Shown piece by piece: positions 24,118 through 35,084 of a stretch of 64,000 nucleotides of DNA (its first letter is position 1; each line of letters starts with the position of its first letter). The stretch lies in NCBI RefSeq assembly GCF_031755915.1, contig NC_083390.1:20817501-20881500 (forward strand), written 5' to 3'. This DNA is from Ziziphus jujuba. Lineage: Eukaryota > Streptophyta > Magnoliopsida > Rosales > Rhamnaceae. Both the position numbers and the translations under genes were made by a program. Under the pieces are notes generated by a model. The model was not told where the DNA came from, searched no databases, and saw only the letters and a list, made by a program, of their open reading frames with translations.

Positions 24118-25884
24118 TTAATCAATCAGTGGCTTCCTCTTGAGAAGGATGAAAACGACGGCCATTTTGTGGGTCTCAGGACGTAAATGAAGGGTCGAAC
24201 TTAAAACTTTCTTGGAGTAACGATCAAAAATCTCATCCACAACCTCATCGCTTTCAAAATGCCGTTTAAAAATACCTTCAAGGCCACCTCTCAAGATTAA
24301 AGCTCTCTTTTCAATTGGAACTGTATTCGAAGTAAGACCATCCAATTTTGCCATGCTCTCTATGCTAAATTCACCATTTCTTTCAATTATCTCTTTCAAT
24401 TCTTTTGGACATGAGAAGTAAAATCCCAGATTGAAGGAGTCCACTTGTTCTTCTTTGATTATTCCCTACCAAAAAAAAAAAAAAAAAAAATTATTCAAAG
24501 TAGTAATTGAAGTCAGAATTATTGACCGACATCATATAAGACAACCCAATCCTTTTCCATATTGGGATGTCACTTTGACTTTTCTTACTCAAACGGAATA
24601 TAATAAAATAATATTTTAAATAAAGCCTCCCCAATTACTAGGACAAATCCAGAGTTCAATTTCCAAAAAAAAAAGGGTCGTATTCTATAATTGGAAAAAG
24701 TCACAAAAAAATTAATAAAAAAAGCAGTTTATTAGTTAGATTAAGCTGATTCGGTGATTAAAATGATAACAATAATTAATAATCATGATAATTAATAATT
24801 ATCAAACAGTTTACTTCACTTAATCAAATTGTTAAGTTAGAAAATATTTGTTACCTCTTTAGCCATGTCCGTCATGCAATCTCCAAAAATAACGAAATCC
24901 GAGCAACTGAGTGTCTCAGAGCTGAGATGGATCTCAGGAACCGAAGGAACGAGAAGAGCCATTAGCCCTCCAACAGCAACATCATGAGCTCTAGCACCGA
25001 GAAAACGCTGCAAATCCTTAGCATATTGAGCAGAGTAAGCCTCCACAACTTCCATATGCGCATTTGTGTAATGGATTTTCCCTTTGTTCCAAGCAGGCGA
25101 AGAACTATCCGTGAGCTCTTTCGGGATCTCGGAGAGCCAGTTGAGAGAGTTGGAGGAGTGAACAACATGAAAAGATTGCTTAGGAAGTATAGGGTTGAAG
25201 AAAGATGCAGGAAGAGCGGCCGCAAAGTAATCCCTATTCGGTGGAAGGAACTTGAAAAGGGCGTTGAAATTGTTGGATTCGAGATCATTGAAGAACACTT
25301 CAAACTCTGGGACTTGGTTTTCGAGTCCTTCGGATTGGTATTTGGATTTAATAGCGTCCATGACGTTGTGCATTGCATTGACCGTGGTTGATCCATAGAA
25401 ACATCCAACGTCTACTATTCGAATTGATTTTATGGAAGAAGGAAGACTCTTGATGTCAAAATGCTTCGCAATTTCATCCTTCACTATATTTTGGCCAGCT
25501 TTAACCACTCTCAACTGCAATATAATCAATTCTTTTGGTTAATATGATGAATGAATGGATCTAAGTATTAAGAATTTTAAATAAAAAATTTATTAATAAC
25601 TTTCATGTTTAAATTTTTATATATATAGTTTCATTTTTCTAGATGGTCGAGTAGAAAATACGATGGACCATATTATAGGATGCTATGTCATGCGATATAA
25701 CATAAATCCATTGCCTAATAGAATATTTTCCCATATGTATAAATATAAGTTTGATGAAAACTTGCTTAAAAATATATAATAGTTGAGAGAAAGAGTAGCT
25801 AGTATTTACCATATTGGCATCGCTTCGAGAATGTACTTCTCCATTTTCTGCAAGTGATTTATTGGAGGAGCTTTGTGCTTCCAT
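24118..25884 (-). CDS. SABATH family methyltransferase, copy C (three exons, 360 aa)
   Basis: Exons (minus): 25884-25810, 25514-24855 and 24465-24118, all phase 0, giving 25+220+115 codons. SAM motif I is VDVGCFYGSTT (D60-G66; the family Ser after Cys is Phe here). NDLESNNFNALF and NSLNWLSEIP follow. The C-terminus is KRKPLID, three residues longer than A and B. Exon 1 ends SRSDANM, so the SYA-x-NS-x-x-Q signature is again absent and Gln is replaced by Met. The 5' UTR holds (GA)n and (TA)n tracts (25899-25938). No internal stop or frameshift. It is the closest relative of the broken copy D next to it. Substrate unknown. Confidence 0.85.
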
Positions 25885-25895
25885 TTTCCTTCTTT

Positions 25896-25938
<43 letters not shown>

Positions 25939-28034
25939 GTATGTCTGAATCAATATGAGCTTCTATTGAGCTAATTGATTTTTGTGAGGTTATGTCACTT
26001 CTTGGGATCGAACCCATTTATATAGAAACAATACGCGGCCGGCCCAATACCATAGCGTTGAAGACTAGACTAACGTTAAAATATGCATTTATACCATCCA
26101 TTGACCGAAATTATTATTATTATTTGTTTTTCCTATCATTTAATTCATAATTAATTTCCGTTTATCGAACAAAACCATAATATATACTCACTTTCAGCCT
26201 TGCAATATATTTTGTAGTATTAAATTTACAAATTTTAAATTATTGATTGAAAATTATTAAATATTTGAAATTATTTTTTCCAATTATTTTTTGTGAGGTT
26301 ATTTTTTGTGAGGTTATTTTTTCCAATTATTAAATATTTTTTCCAATTATTTTTTCCAATTACTTGTATATAAACTCGATCCAGCCAACCATAATCTCAG
26401 CCGGCTAATTTGATAAAACAACAGCTTCATAAGAAAAACTGCTGGTGTTTAAATTAGTATATATAAAACCAACCAAAGTTGAAAAGAATAATATTCAAAC
26501 AAATAAAGTCTCAAAACAAACAAGTAATGGTATATCTACAAATCTAGGATTCGAGATTCCATATAATTTGCTTAAAGAAAAAATATCTAGGCGATCATAA
26601 ACAGCAACAAAAGAACAAATAAATAGGAGAATATTTATATAGAAATGAACAGAAATTTGCATATCCTATATTTCTAGATCTCTCAAAATCCAGACTTAGC
26701 CTTATCTTTTGAACACAACAATAAAGACAATGATGCAAAGATGAACGAGTCTTTTTGGGCTTAATTTCCTTGATGCTTTATTCCGGAGCTATGTGCACTC
26801 CAAAATATGCAAATTCAAGGCTGCCATTTAAACACAAAATAAGGAAGAGTACAAATACTTTGCCATTACCAAAGTGAAATATTATTCTACGTAATTTTCT
26901 CAAGACTATCTTTCCCAAACTCTGTATAAGAGAGGGAAATTTGTAGGTCATTTTTTTCCCCGTTTTTTCTTTTGATCAATATTACAACTGGGAATGAAGG
27001 ATTTCAGCGAAGTTAAGATTTGAACTAGTGTATGAGATGTATTGTCAATGAAAGATTTAGCCTTGCTTGTGGACCGCCGTTCTTTTATATAAACATGCTT
27101 AATTAATTTAGCCTCTTTTTTTTTTCGGCTGAAAATGTGCATTAATTACTTCTTTAGGCGATTGCGCCGTACATTCAAGTACACCCTTGTCAATGAGATC
27201 TTATCATTGACTTTTGTTTTTTTTTTTTTTTTTTTTTTTTTTTTTGGGGATGTGGTATTATATTGAAAGAGTCTGACATTTTTACTATTATGCTGTAATC
27301 GAAGTAGATATTTGATGTGACCAATAAAAATATATAGTCATGTGGACAACAGCGAAGCATTATTTCCTGTACACAATACCTTTACCTTCAATTTCAATTT
27401 CAATCAGATATCGATAAGAACATCAATATATATGTAACATATGCCGTGTTTTCCGTGTATGATTAAATGTCTTATGCTCTATCCCATTTATATCTTAGTT
27501 GAATACAGGAGAAAAAACTTGGCTAGTGTTTCTTATTTGCAAGAAACTAAGCCACTTTGAGATTGAGTAAAAGCACATAATCTAATGTTTTCTTTGTCTT
27601 CTTTTTTTGGGTGGAAATAATGTAATATAATGTTGATTTAGAAGAGAAAATCCAAAAATCAGGCTTTTGACTTTGGGTATACATATAAGTTAGACCAGGC
27701 TAAATTTGAAATAATCAATTTAATCATGAATAGCGTGATAAATTGCATAATATTTATTAAAATATCCAAAAAAAATGGAAAGTAAAAAAGGTTTTTGGTA
27801 ATTTTGTTGACTAATAAAATGCTACTTGGCCTTTTTATGTAGAATTATTTTTTAAAAGTTTGAAATTTGAGTTTTTTTAAAATAATTTGAAAAAGTTTTC
27901 ATTTTATTTTATTTTTTTAACAAGTACTTGCTAACAGCAATCAAAGTCAAATTTTTTTTTTTTTTTTTGTTTGAGAAAAAAAATTTTGACTCTCAAATAC
28001 AGCTTTTTGACCAGGAAAAAGTCATACCAAATAT
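25885..28034. other. 5' flank of SABATH copy C, part of a tandem duplicated unit
   Basis: No gene. Contains a VNTR-like patch (TTATTTTTTCCAATTATT variants, 26270-26360) and a poly-T run at 27217-27245. The stretch 26365-27760 is homologous to 41085-43265 (AACCAACCAAAGTTGAA, CTTAATTTCCTT-ATGCTTTATT, GGATGTGGTATTAT-TTGAAAGAGTCT, GTTTTCC-CGTATGATTAA, ACCGGGCTAAATTTGA-type landmarks). Together with copies C and D, this makes the duplicated unit 'gene plus ~2 kb upstream'. Confidence 0.65.
26016..26024 (-). promoter_or_regulatory. Candidate TATA box of SABATH copy C
   Basis: The minus strand reads CTATATAAATGGG about 130 bp upstream of the ATG, a good plant TATA context. The broken copy D has a matching CTATATATAAATG at about 30949-30958 in the equivalent place. 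Confidence 0.4.
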
Positions 28035-28715
28035 TGTCTTAACCAAACAATCTATCTTTAAATACAAAATAAAATTAAAAGAATTGATTGTTGTAAACTC
28101 ATATTATTAGATGTGTGCAAATATCAAATTAAAACTATACTATATTTTCATATGGGACTAATGTATAATTAAACCATTTTTTCTTTATTCAATTCATGAC
28201 ATATAACTTGCAAATAAAACTTATCAAATTACAAATTACACTTTAAAGCAATAAAGGAGGGAAAAAAAGAAAAAAGAAAAAAAGCAAGAGTGTGTGAGAG
28301 AGAGAGACACACACAAGAGTATCTCGTTAATTTTTATTCACCATTCGTCTACTTCGTTTTGTGGAAAATTAATTAATCAGTGGCTTCCTATTGAGAAGGA
28401 CAAAAACGACGGCTGTTTTGTGGGTCTCAGGAAGTGGAGAAGTTAAAACTTTCTTGGAATAACGATTAAAAATCTCTTCCACAATCTCATCACTTCCAAA
28501 ATGCCGTTTAAAAATCCAAAATGCCGTTTAAAGAAACCTTCAAGTCCAACTCTCAAGATTAAAGCTCTCTTTCCAATTGGAACTGTGTTCGAAGTAAGAC
28601 CATCCAATTTTGCCAAATTCCCTATTTCTTTCAATTATCTCTTTCAATTCTTTTGAACATGAGAAGTAAAATCCCAGATTGAAAGAGTCCACTTGCTCTT
28701 CTTTGATTATTCCCT

Positions 28716-28747
<32 letters not shown>

Positions 28748-29136
28748 CTATATATATAAATATTCAAAACAGCAATTGAAGTCAGAATTATTGACTGACA
28801 ACATTTAAGAGAAACCAAATCTTTTCCATTTTTGGGTTATCACTTTGACCTTCATTACTTAATCAGAATATATTTAAATTATTTTTAAATAAAACCTTTC
28901 CAATTACTAGGATAAATCAAGAGTTCAATTTAAAAAGAAAGAAAAAAATAGTATTCTATAATTAGAATGAAACAAAAAAAATTAATAAAAAAGCAGTTTA
29001 TTAGTCAAATTGAGCTGATTTGGTTATTAAAATGATAATGATAATTAATAATTATCAAACACTTTACTTTACATCACTTAATCAAATTATTAGGTTAGAA
29101 AATATTTGTTAACTCTTTAACCATGTCCATCATGCA

Positions 29137-30003
29137 CAGTATTATTAAAAATGGACGATTCACGATATGAATCGTCTTATTCGTATTGAGATGAATATCA
29201 AACGATAAAAATTGTTTGTTTGAATCGAATTACAGGTGAATTATACGTTTCATCCAATCGAATCACACGATTCGATTGAATTGCCAATTAATCGATTTCA
29301 AACCTTTTGATATTGTTTACCCATTTTTCAATTGATTTTAATTCTCTAATTGCAAAATACTTTAATAAAAAATCTATTTGAGAAGTGGAGAAGAAGATAA
29401 TAATGATTTATAAATAAGTGGAGAAGATGGGGAAGAAAAGAAGATGATGATGATTTATTGAAAAAATAAAGAAGAAGACGATGCAGAAGTGGAGAAGAAG
29501 AAGAAGATGATGATAATGGTAGAGATGAAGAAAATTTATTATTATTTTATTTATTTATTTTTTAATTTTAATTGGTTAAAGAGATTAAATAATAAGTTGA
29601 TAAGATGGGAAATCCACCTGCAAGTGAATAAATAACAAATAAAATAATAAAAAAAATTTATTATTATTTTATTTCTTTTCTTTTTAATTTTCATTGATTA
29701 AAGAGATAAAATAATAAATTGATAAGATGGGAAACCCATATGCAAGTGAATAAAAATCTTTATTTTTTTAATTATTTATTAAGATGTAGTATTTTGATAT
29801 TTATTAAGATTTTTCTATTTTTTATTTTCAAACAATAGTATTTATTAAAATTTTATTTTGTGGAAATAGCTAGCATTTTAAAATTTAGAATGTTAAATTT
29901 ATAATTAATAATTATATTTAGATTGATGAATGATAGATTGATATTACTATAATTTATTATTATTATTATTTTATGGATAGTTTAACTCAATATTGAATAT
30001 ATT
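29137..30003. mobile_element. 867-bp insertion replacing part of exon 2 of copy D
   Basis: Foreign sequence between matching points of copies C and D. The left end (29150-29320) is rich in ATTCGAT/ATCGAATC-type subterminal motifs in both senses (GATTCACGATATGAATCG and similar), like the ends of DNA transposons. The interior has GAAGAAGATGATGATG repeats and a ~115-bp tandem duplication (about 29530-29645 and 29650-29760, each ending GATGGGAAA-CC-GCAAGTGAATAA). Only one transposon-like end is visible, so it may be a deletion derivative. Confidence 0.5.
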
Positions 30004-30447
30004 AGTAATCCCTATTTCGGTGGTAGGAACTTGAAAAAGGTATTGAAATTGGTGGATTCGAGATCCGTGAAAAACACTTCGAATTCAAGGATTTGGCTTT
30101 TGAGTCCTTCGGATTGGTATTCGGATAAAATAGCGTCCATGACATTGCATTGACCATGGTTGATCCATAGAAACATCCAGTGTCCATGATTCGAATTGAT
30201 TTTGTGGAAGAAGGAAGGCTCTTGATGTCAAAATGCTATACAATTTCATCCTTCACTATATTTTGGCCAGCTTTTTCCATTCTCAACTGCAATATAATTC
30301 AATTATTTCCATTAAAAATATAGTTAATGATCTAAATACTAAAATTCAACAATTTTTTTAAAAAAGAAGAAAAAGGAATTTATTAATGAATTCCAAGTTC
30401 GGAATATTTACCATATTGGCATCACTTCGAGAATGTACTTCTCCATT

Positions 30448-30806
30448 GGCTGTGTTAACCAAGATAACAAAAGCCCAAATAATAAAAGGCAAATCCCAAT
30501 ACAAAAGCACAAGACTTCTTAGCCCAATACTCTAAGCAACTCAGGAACTATCTAGAAGAAACTATGTATACATGTAATTCTTATCCATATCTCCTAGGCA
30601 ACTTCTAGGAAGCTTCTCTTTAATGCATTTTATTATTTTATCAATTAAATGGTAGGATCCTAGTAGCTGCAATGTAAATATATATCTTAAAGGAATGAAC
30701 AGTAGAAGTGACATCCATTTTACTTTCTTGCGGTGGAAAATACCTTTTTCTATTTTTGAGGTTGGTTTCAAAATCTTTCTCTATTATTAAAGTTGTTTTT
30801 CAAGGT
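30448..30806 (-). mobile_element. ~359-bp insertion in exon 1 of copy D
   Basis: Compared with copy C, the exon is continuous up to CTCCATT (30447) and resumes at TTTCTGCAAGTG. The insert starts GGCTGTGTTAACCAAGATAAC and ends GTTGTTTTTCAAGG. Its size and a TG...CA-like frame suggest a short solo LTR, but I could not find a matching target duplication. Confidence 0.45.
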
Positions 30807-32804
30807 TTCTGCAAGTGAATTACTGGAGGAGCTTTATGCTTCCATTTTTTATCTTCTTTTCTCACTCCATGTATCTTTGAATCAATGTGAGCTTCTATCG
30901 AGCAGATTGATTTAAGTACGCATATGCCACTTCTTGGGAAACCATCTATATATAAATGTATATACAATGTGAGGCACCAAGACAACGTCGTTGTAGACTA
31001 AAATTCCATATATATATATATATATATATATATTTTTTGTTGGTGAAATAAGAGATTCATTGCTGAGGCACAAAAAGCCTCCAAAAAAGGAGGAATTACA
31101 AAGAAAGGCCACCTCCAAGAGAGTCGGTTGCCAAAATGTTCAAAAGGTCTCTTGGAAGAGAGACTAAGCAGCTAGAACAATCAAAAAATAAATTATCATG
31201 TAAAGCTTTCTTTGCGAGAAAATCTGCAGCATTATTAGAGGATCTAGAGTTCCAAGAACAGGACCAGTTAAAGGAGGCAAAGTGAAACTTAAGAAGGATG
31301 AAATTATTTCTGGTAGACCAGACTGTAGGATCCTCCCAATTGGTGATGTCGGTAACTACTTGAGACGAGTCCTAAGACCAATAGATCTTATCCCATTTCC
31401 TCTCGGCTACCATGTTTGCTGCCCACATGAAGGCCTTTAGTTCAGCTTCAAAAGGAGATTGACACCTCACCAGCTTCGAAGCATAATAAAGAGGATTTCC
31501 TTTGCAGTCCCTTGTAATGAAAGCATTCCTGCTTGGCCATTGACAAAAGCTGCATCCACATTAGTTTTCCACCAGCCTTTCGGAGGGGCTTTCCAAACTT
31601 CATTGAGAAGATTGTATGGGGTTTGCTATGCTTCCTCCATAGCAAGGAAGTCTTCCACCAACCGATTAAAATGTAACACTAAATCTATGCTTGAGAGGTT
31701 CTTGGAAAACATCTTCTCATTCCTAAGATTCCAGGCAGCATACATTAGAGTTGCAAGGAAAGTTGATATTGTTTTTCGCTCCATGTGCTGAAAACAAGCT
31801 TCTGACTTAGAGTTGATACAAAAATCCAAAAGTTCTTCAATGTTTTAAACATTCCAACAGTCTAGCCTGCAACCCCATTTGCTTGCTGTGACACTCTTTG
31901 AATATGTCAAATGTCGTTTCCACCTCCGCTTCACAAAGAACGCACCACAGATCCCCCTTTTCTATCTTGCTGAAGATAGCTTACATTGGCGGAGACTCTC
32001 CAGAGGAACATCTTGAGCCTATCGTGCATCTTAAGCTTTCATAACTTCCTCCATATCCCCGGGACCTCTCTATTCCACTTATCATTAAATAATGTTATAA
32101 CAACTCTTCACTGAGAACTTCCCTTCCTTATTTCCTTGCCAAATCAGTTTGTCACTACAGAAGGCTCTTGGTAACTCCAATCGAATGATAGCTTCTGCTG
32201 AGTTTGAATCACAAATCCGCCAAATTAGTCTCTCATTTCATGAGAGATCAGACTCATCCTTTAGCTTAAAGACGCATCTCCAATTAGAAGTGTCTATGTC
32301 TTCCTTCGCTAAAAGGGCTTTTGTTTTGAAAGTCAGGGAGCCAAGGGTCCTTCCACAGATCAATAGATGTCCCATCCCCAACTCAAAAACAGGAACCTTT
32401 GAGAAGAATTTTCCTAGCCTTAACTATCCCTTGCCAAACACATGAGGTCTCTTTTCAATGTGTAACCGAAGAATGTATCGTTTTGAAGGTATTTTGCTTT
32501 AAAAATCCTTGTCCAAGACACTCCTCTCCACAAGCCAGTTTCCATCCAAGCTTAACAAGCAGAGCCAAATTCATGACTTTAAATCTTCTAAAACCCAGCC
32601 CTCCCAAGTCCTTTGGTTTGCAAATGTCTTCCTAAGCTTTCATAGCCATGTAATCTGAAGCCTTAGGTTTAGATTCCCACCAGAACTTTCGAACAAGAGC
32701 ATTGAGATCCTTGCATAAACCTGTTGGAAGGAGATGGGTGGTCATTAAGTAAGTATGAATTGCTTGAATGATAGATTTGATTAAAACAGCTTTTTCGGCC
32801 TTGG

Positions 32805-34310
32805 AAAGAAGGTAAGGCTGGGCAAAACCCGACTCGGACCGACCAACCCGCCCGAACCGAACTATTTGGGTCGGTTTGGGTTGGTTTTTAACTGTTAAGC
32901 GGGTCGGTTCGGTTACATATGGATTGAACCCGTAGTTTTCGGTTCGGGTTACGGGTGGGTAGAAAATTTACCCAACCCAAACCGAACCGACCCATACGTC
33001 TCTCGCCTCTCGTGACCTCATCTCTTTCATTTCCACCTCTCCAGCCTCCAGGAATTTGCTTGAAAATTAAAAAAGAAAACCAGTCGAAATCTCTTGCTCT
33101 CTGCCAGTCGAAGTCGAAATCTCTTGCTCTCTGCCAGTCGAAATCTCTTGCTCTCTGCCAGTCGAAATCTCTGCCTATCTGCTGCCGCCTCTTTCTCAAA
33201 CTCTCTCTCGGTCGGTCTGTCTTTTGTCTGACTTTCTGATCTATTCTCCTCCATTCCTTCACTGAAAGTGTTTGATTTTGAGTCTTGGCTAGCTCTCCAT
33301 AAGGATAATTGGATTATATATATATATATATATATATGTATTGCTTCGATTATATTTAAAAAATTTCTTCAGTTGGAAAAAGATCTATGCCGTATTCCCC
33401 TCCAATCGCACCCACTCTCAGACTCCACCCCGTATCTCTGCGGCCAGCGTCTCTAGCTCGCTTAACAGTTTCAGCCTACTGCCATGTAATTCTCTTACAC
33501 TTTTTTATTTATTAATTAATTATTATTATTTTGGGCTTTGATTGTTTTGTAAACAGATTGAAATTTCAGATTTCATCATCTTTTCTCTCCAAACAGTAAT
33601 TGTAATCTTTTGTCGATATATTTGTAGAACCCCAGAAGCTAAGATGTTGATTTTTTTTTTCGCGTTATTTGCAGGCAAATTTAAAATGTATGATACATTT
33701 TTACATTGGGATTTTTTTATTTTTTTTATTTTTGTTTCCCTTTCTATGTGATTTGTCTAATACACATCAATTTTCCATGAGCTGGAAGCTTAAAATTGAA
33801 GTATGGTTGATTTTTTGTCGGAATATATTTTTAAGATTCCAATTAAAGTTCAAATTTCTTCTTCTTGTCGATTTTGCGATCAGATATCTGTTGGTTGGGT
33901 TGACTCGCGTAGTCCTGCATTTTTTGCCTGGTTCTATGTGCAGCTTATGCTGTTTTATTAACATATCCTGATGTGACCTCAAGTTTTGGTTTCTGACTGG
34001 GATTCTTTTTTTATTTTTTTTTATTTGTTAACAAATAAATTTCCCATAAGTTTCCAAAGTGAAGCTCATCATAAGGCCCAAACCGGCCTAAACCAAAAAT
34101 AAAAAAATTTGGGCCGAAGCCCATCAGAAAGCCCAACCCGGCCCAACCCGTGAACCTAACCCAAACCGAAAAATATTCATTCGGTTCGGTTCGGTTTGGG
34201 TTGAATGTAACGGTCGGTTCGGTTCGGTTTTGTACCCAACCCAAACCGAACCGGTCGGTTCGGTTTAAAAAAGTTCACAAAACCGAACCGAGCCCACCCC
34301 TAAAAGAAGG
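32805..34310. mobile_element. Non-autonomous hAT-like transposon nested in the LINE, 8-bp target duplication
   Basis: The element is 32813-34302 (1490 bp). It begins TAAGGCTGGGCA and ends AGCCCACCCCTA (reverse complement TAGGGGTGGGCT), an imperfect match to the ends of the element at 14214. AAAGAAGG flanks it at 32805-32812 and 34303-34310. Removing it restores LINE coding continuity (…NKHLLS|KAEK…). The ends carry dense GGTTCGG/CCGAACC and GGTTTGGG repeats in opposite orientation. The inside has a 24-bp minisatellite and a stretch resembling a plant promoter/5' leader (CT-rich, 33170-33480). No transposase is present. Confidence 0.9.
33083..33175 (+). repeat. 24-bp minisatellite, ~3.7 units
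   Basis: The unit is GTCGAAATCTCTTGCTCTCTGCCA (given here as GTCGAAATCTCT plus TGCTCTCTGCCA). Units start at 33083, 33107 (with a 6-bp GTCGAA stutter), 33137 and 33161 (truncated). In the minus frame it encodes R-A-R-D-F-D-W-Q repeats, but no gene context supports translation. It lies inside the nested hAT-like element. Confidence 0.85.
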
Positions 34311-35084
34311 TGCTTATTCCATCCTTCAAGTCTACATTTGACACATTCTTTTAGTTTAAAGAACTCTTTTGTTTTGTTTCTCCCTAGCACCAAGGAGTTA
34401 CCCAAATAAATGGCATTATTCCCTATTTCCTTGAAACCTAAGATACCCCTTATGGATCTCTTGTCAGCTCTAGGAGTAGATTTGGAGAAGAGAATGTGAG
34501 ACTTGTCTGCATTAATAGACCGTCCAGACCAGATGCAAAACTTGTCTAGACATTCTTTGAAAATTAAAGTTTCTTTAGGATCTGCCCAGCTCATGAGGAG
34601 AAGGTTATCTGTGTACATAAGGTGTGAAATTCCTAGGGCATTATGAGCCACTTTGATATCGTGTAACCGGTCTTGATCCTCCTCTTTTGCAAGAAGTCTA
34701 GTGAGAAATTCAATTCATAGGATGAAAAACGCGGAGGAAAGCGAGTTGCCTTGTCGAATGCCTCTCTCTGGTTAGAAAGACCCGCAAATGCTTCCATTAA
34801 GCAACAAGAAGAAAACCCCCACGCCTCCAGAGCCTTGTTAATAAATCTCCATTCAAGATGGTCGTAGGGTTTTTTAAGATCAATTTTGATAACCATCAAA
34901 CCTTTCTTTCCTTTATGGGAGCGAACCTTATGGATAACCTCTTGGGCAATTACAGTGTTTTCGGCAATCCATCTACCTTTGATGAAGGCCTCTTGGTTTG
35001 AAGATATAATCTTCTCATTAAAACATGAATTTATACAATCCATGCATTCACTAAAATTTTAATTTATTTATATATTTTTTAATA

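Larger units (their letters stand above)
28369..30845 (-). pseudogene. SABATH methyltransferase copy D, wrecked
   Basis: Closest to copy C. Exon 3 (28713-28369) has a small internal duplication (CCAAAATGCCGTTTAAA twice, 28496-28535) and a ~14-bp deletion near 28616, both destroying the frame. The exon 2 donor GT reads TT at 29112. The middle of exon 2 (equivalent to 24879-25225 of copy C, ~347 bp) is gone and replaced by 867 bp of foreign AT-rich DNA (29137-30003). The exon 2 start survives at 30286-30004. Exon 1 (30845-30412) is split by a ~359-bp insertion at 30448-30806. The MEAQ...-type start and GEVHSRSDANM segment are still recognisable. Confidence 0.9.
30997..35058 (-). mobile_element. 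5'-truncated L1-type LINE with RNase H, split by a hAT-like element
   Basis: Minus-strand fragments of the second LINE frame. RT start: NQEAFIKGRWIAENT and IKIDLKKPYDHLEW (about 34990-34840). RT core: ISHLMYTDNLLLMSWADPKE (about 34630-34570), where the YADD box has decayed to YTDN. Next comes LEGWNKHLLSKAEKAVLIKS, interrupted by 32813-34302. Then VRKFWWESKPKAS, WNLRNEKMFS, NVDAAFVNGQAG and a terminal RNase H NAADFLAKKAL (31260-31190). Several frameshifts make it dead. The endonuclease part is absent (5' truncation near 35049). The tail at the left is a (TA)n/T tract. ACTAAAATT occurs at 30997-31005 and 35050-35058, a likely 9-bp target duplication. Confidence 0.8.

Noticed and set aside
24962..25408. 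Frames opposite to or shifted from SABATH copy C exon 2
   Set aside because: Shadows of the real coding exon, which has the SAM-binding motif in the other frame.
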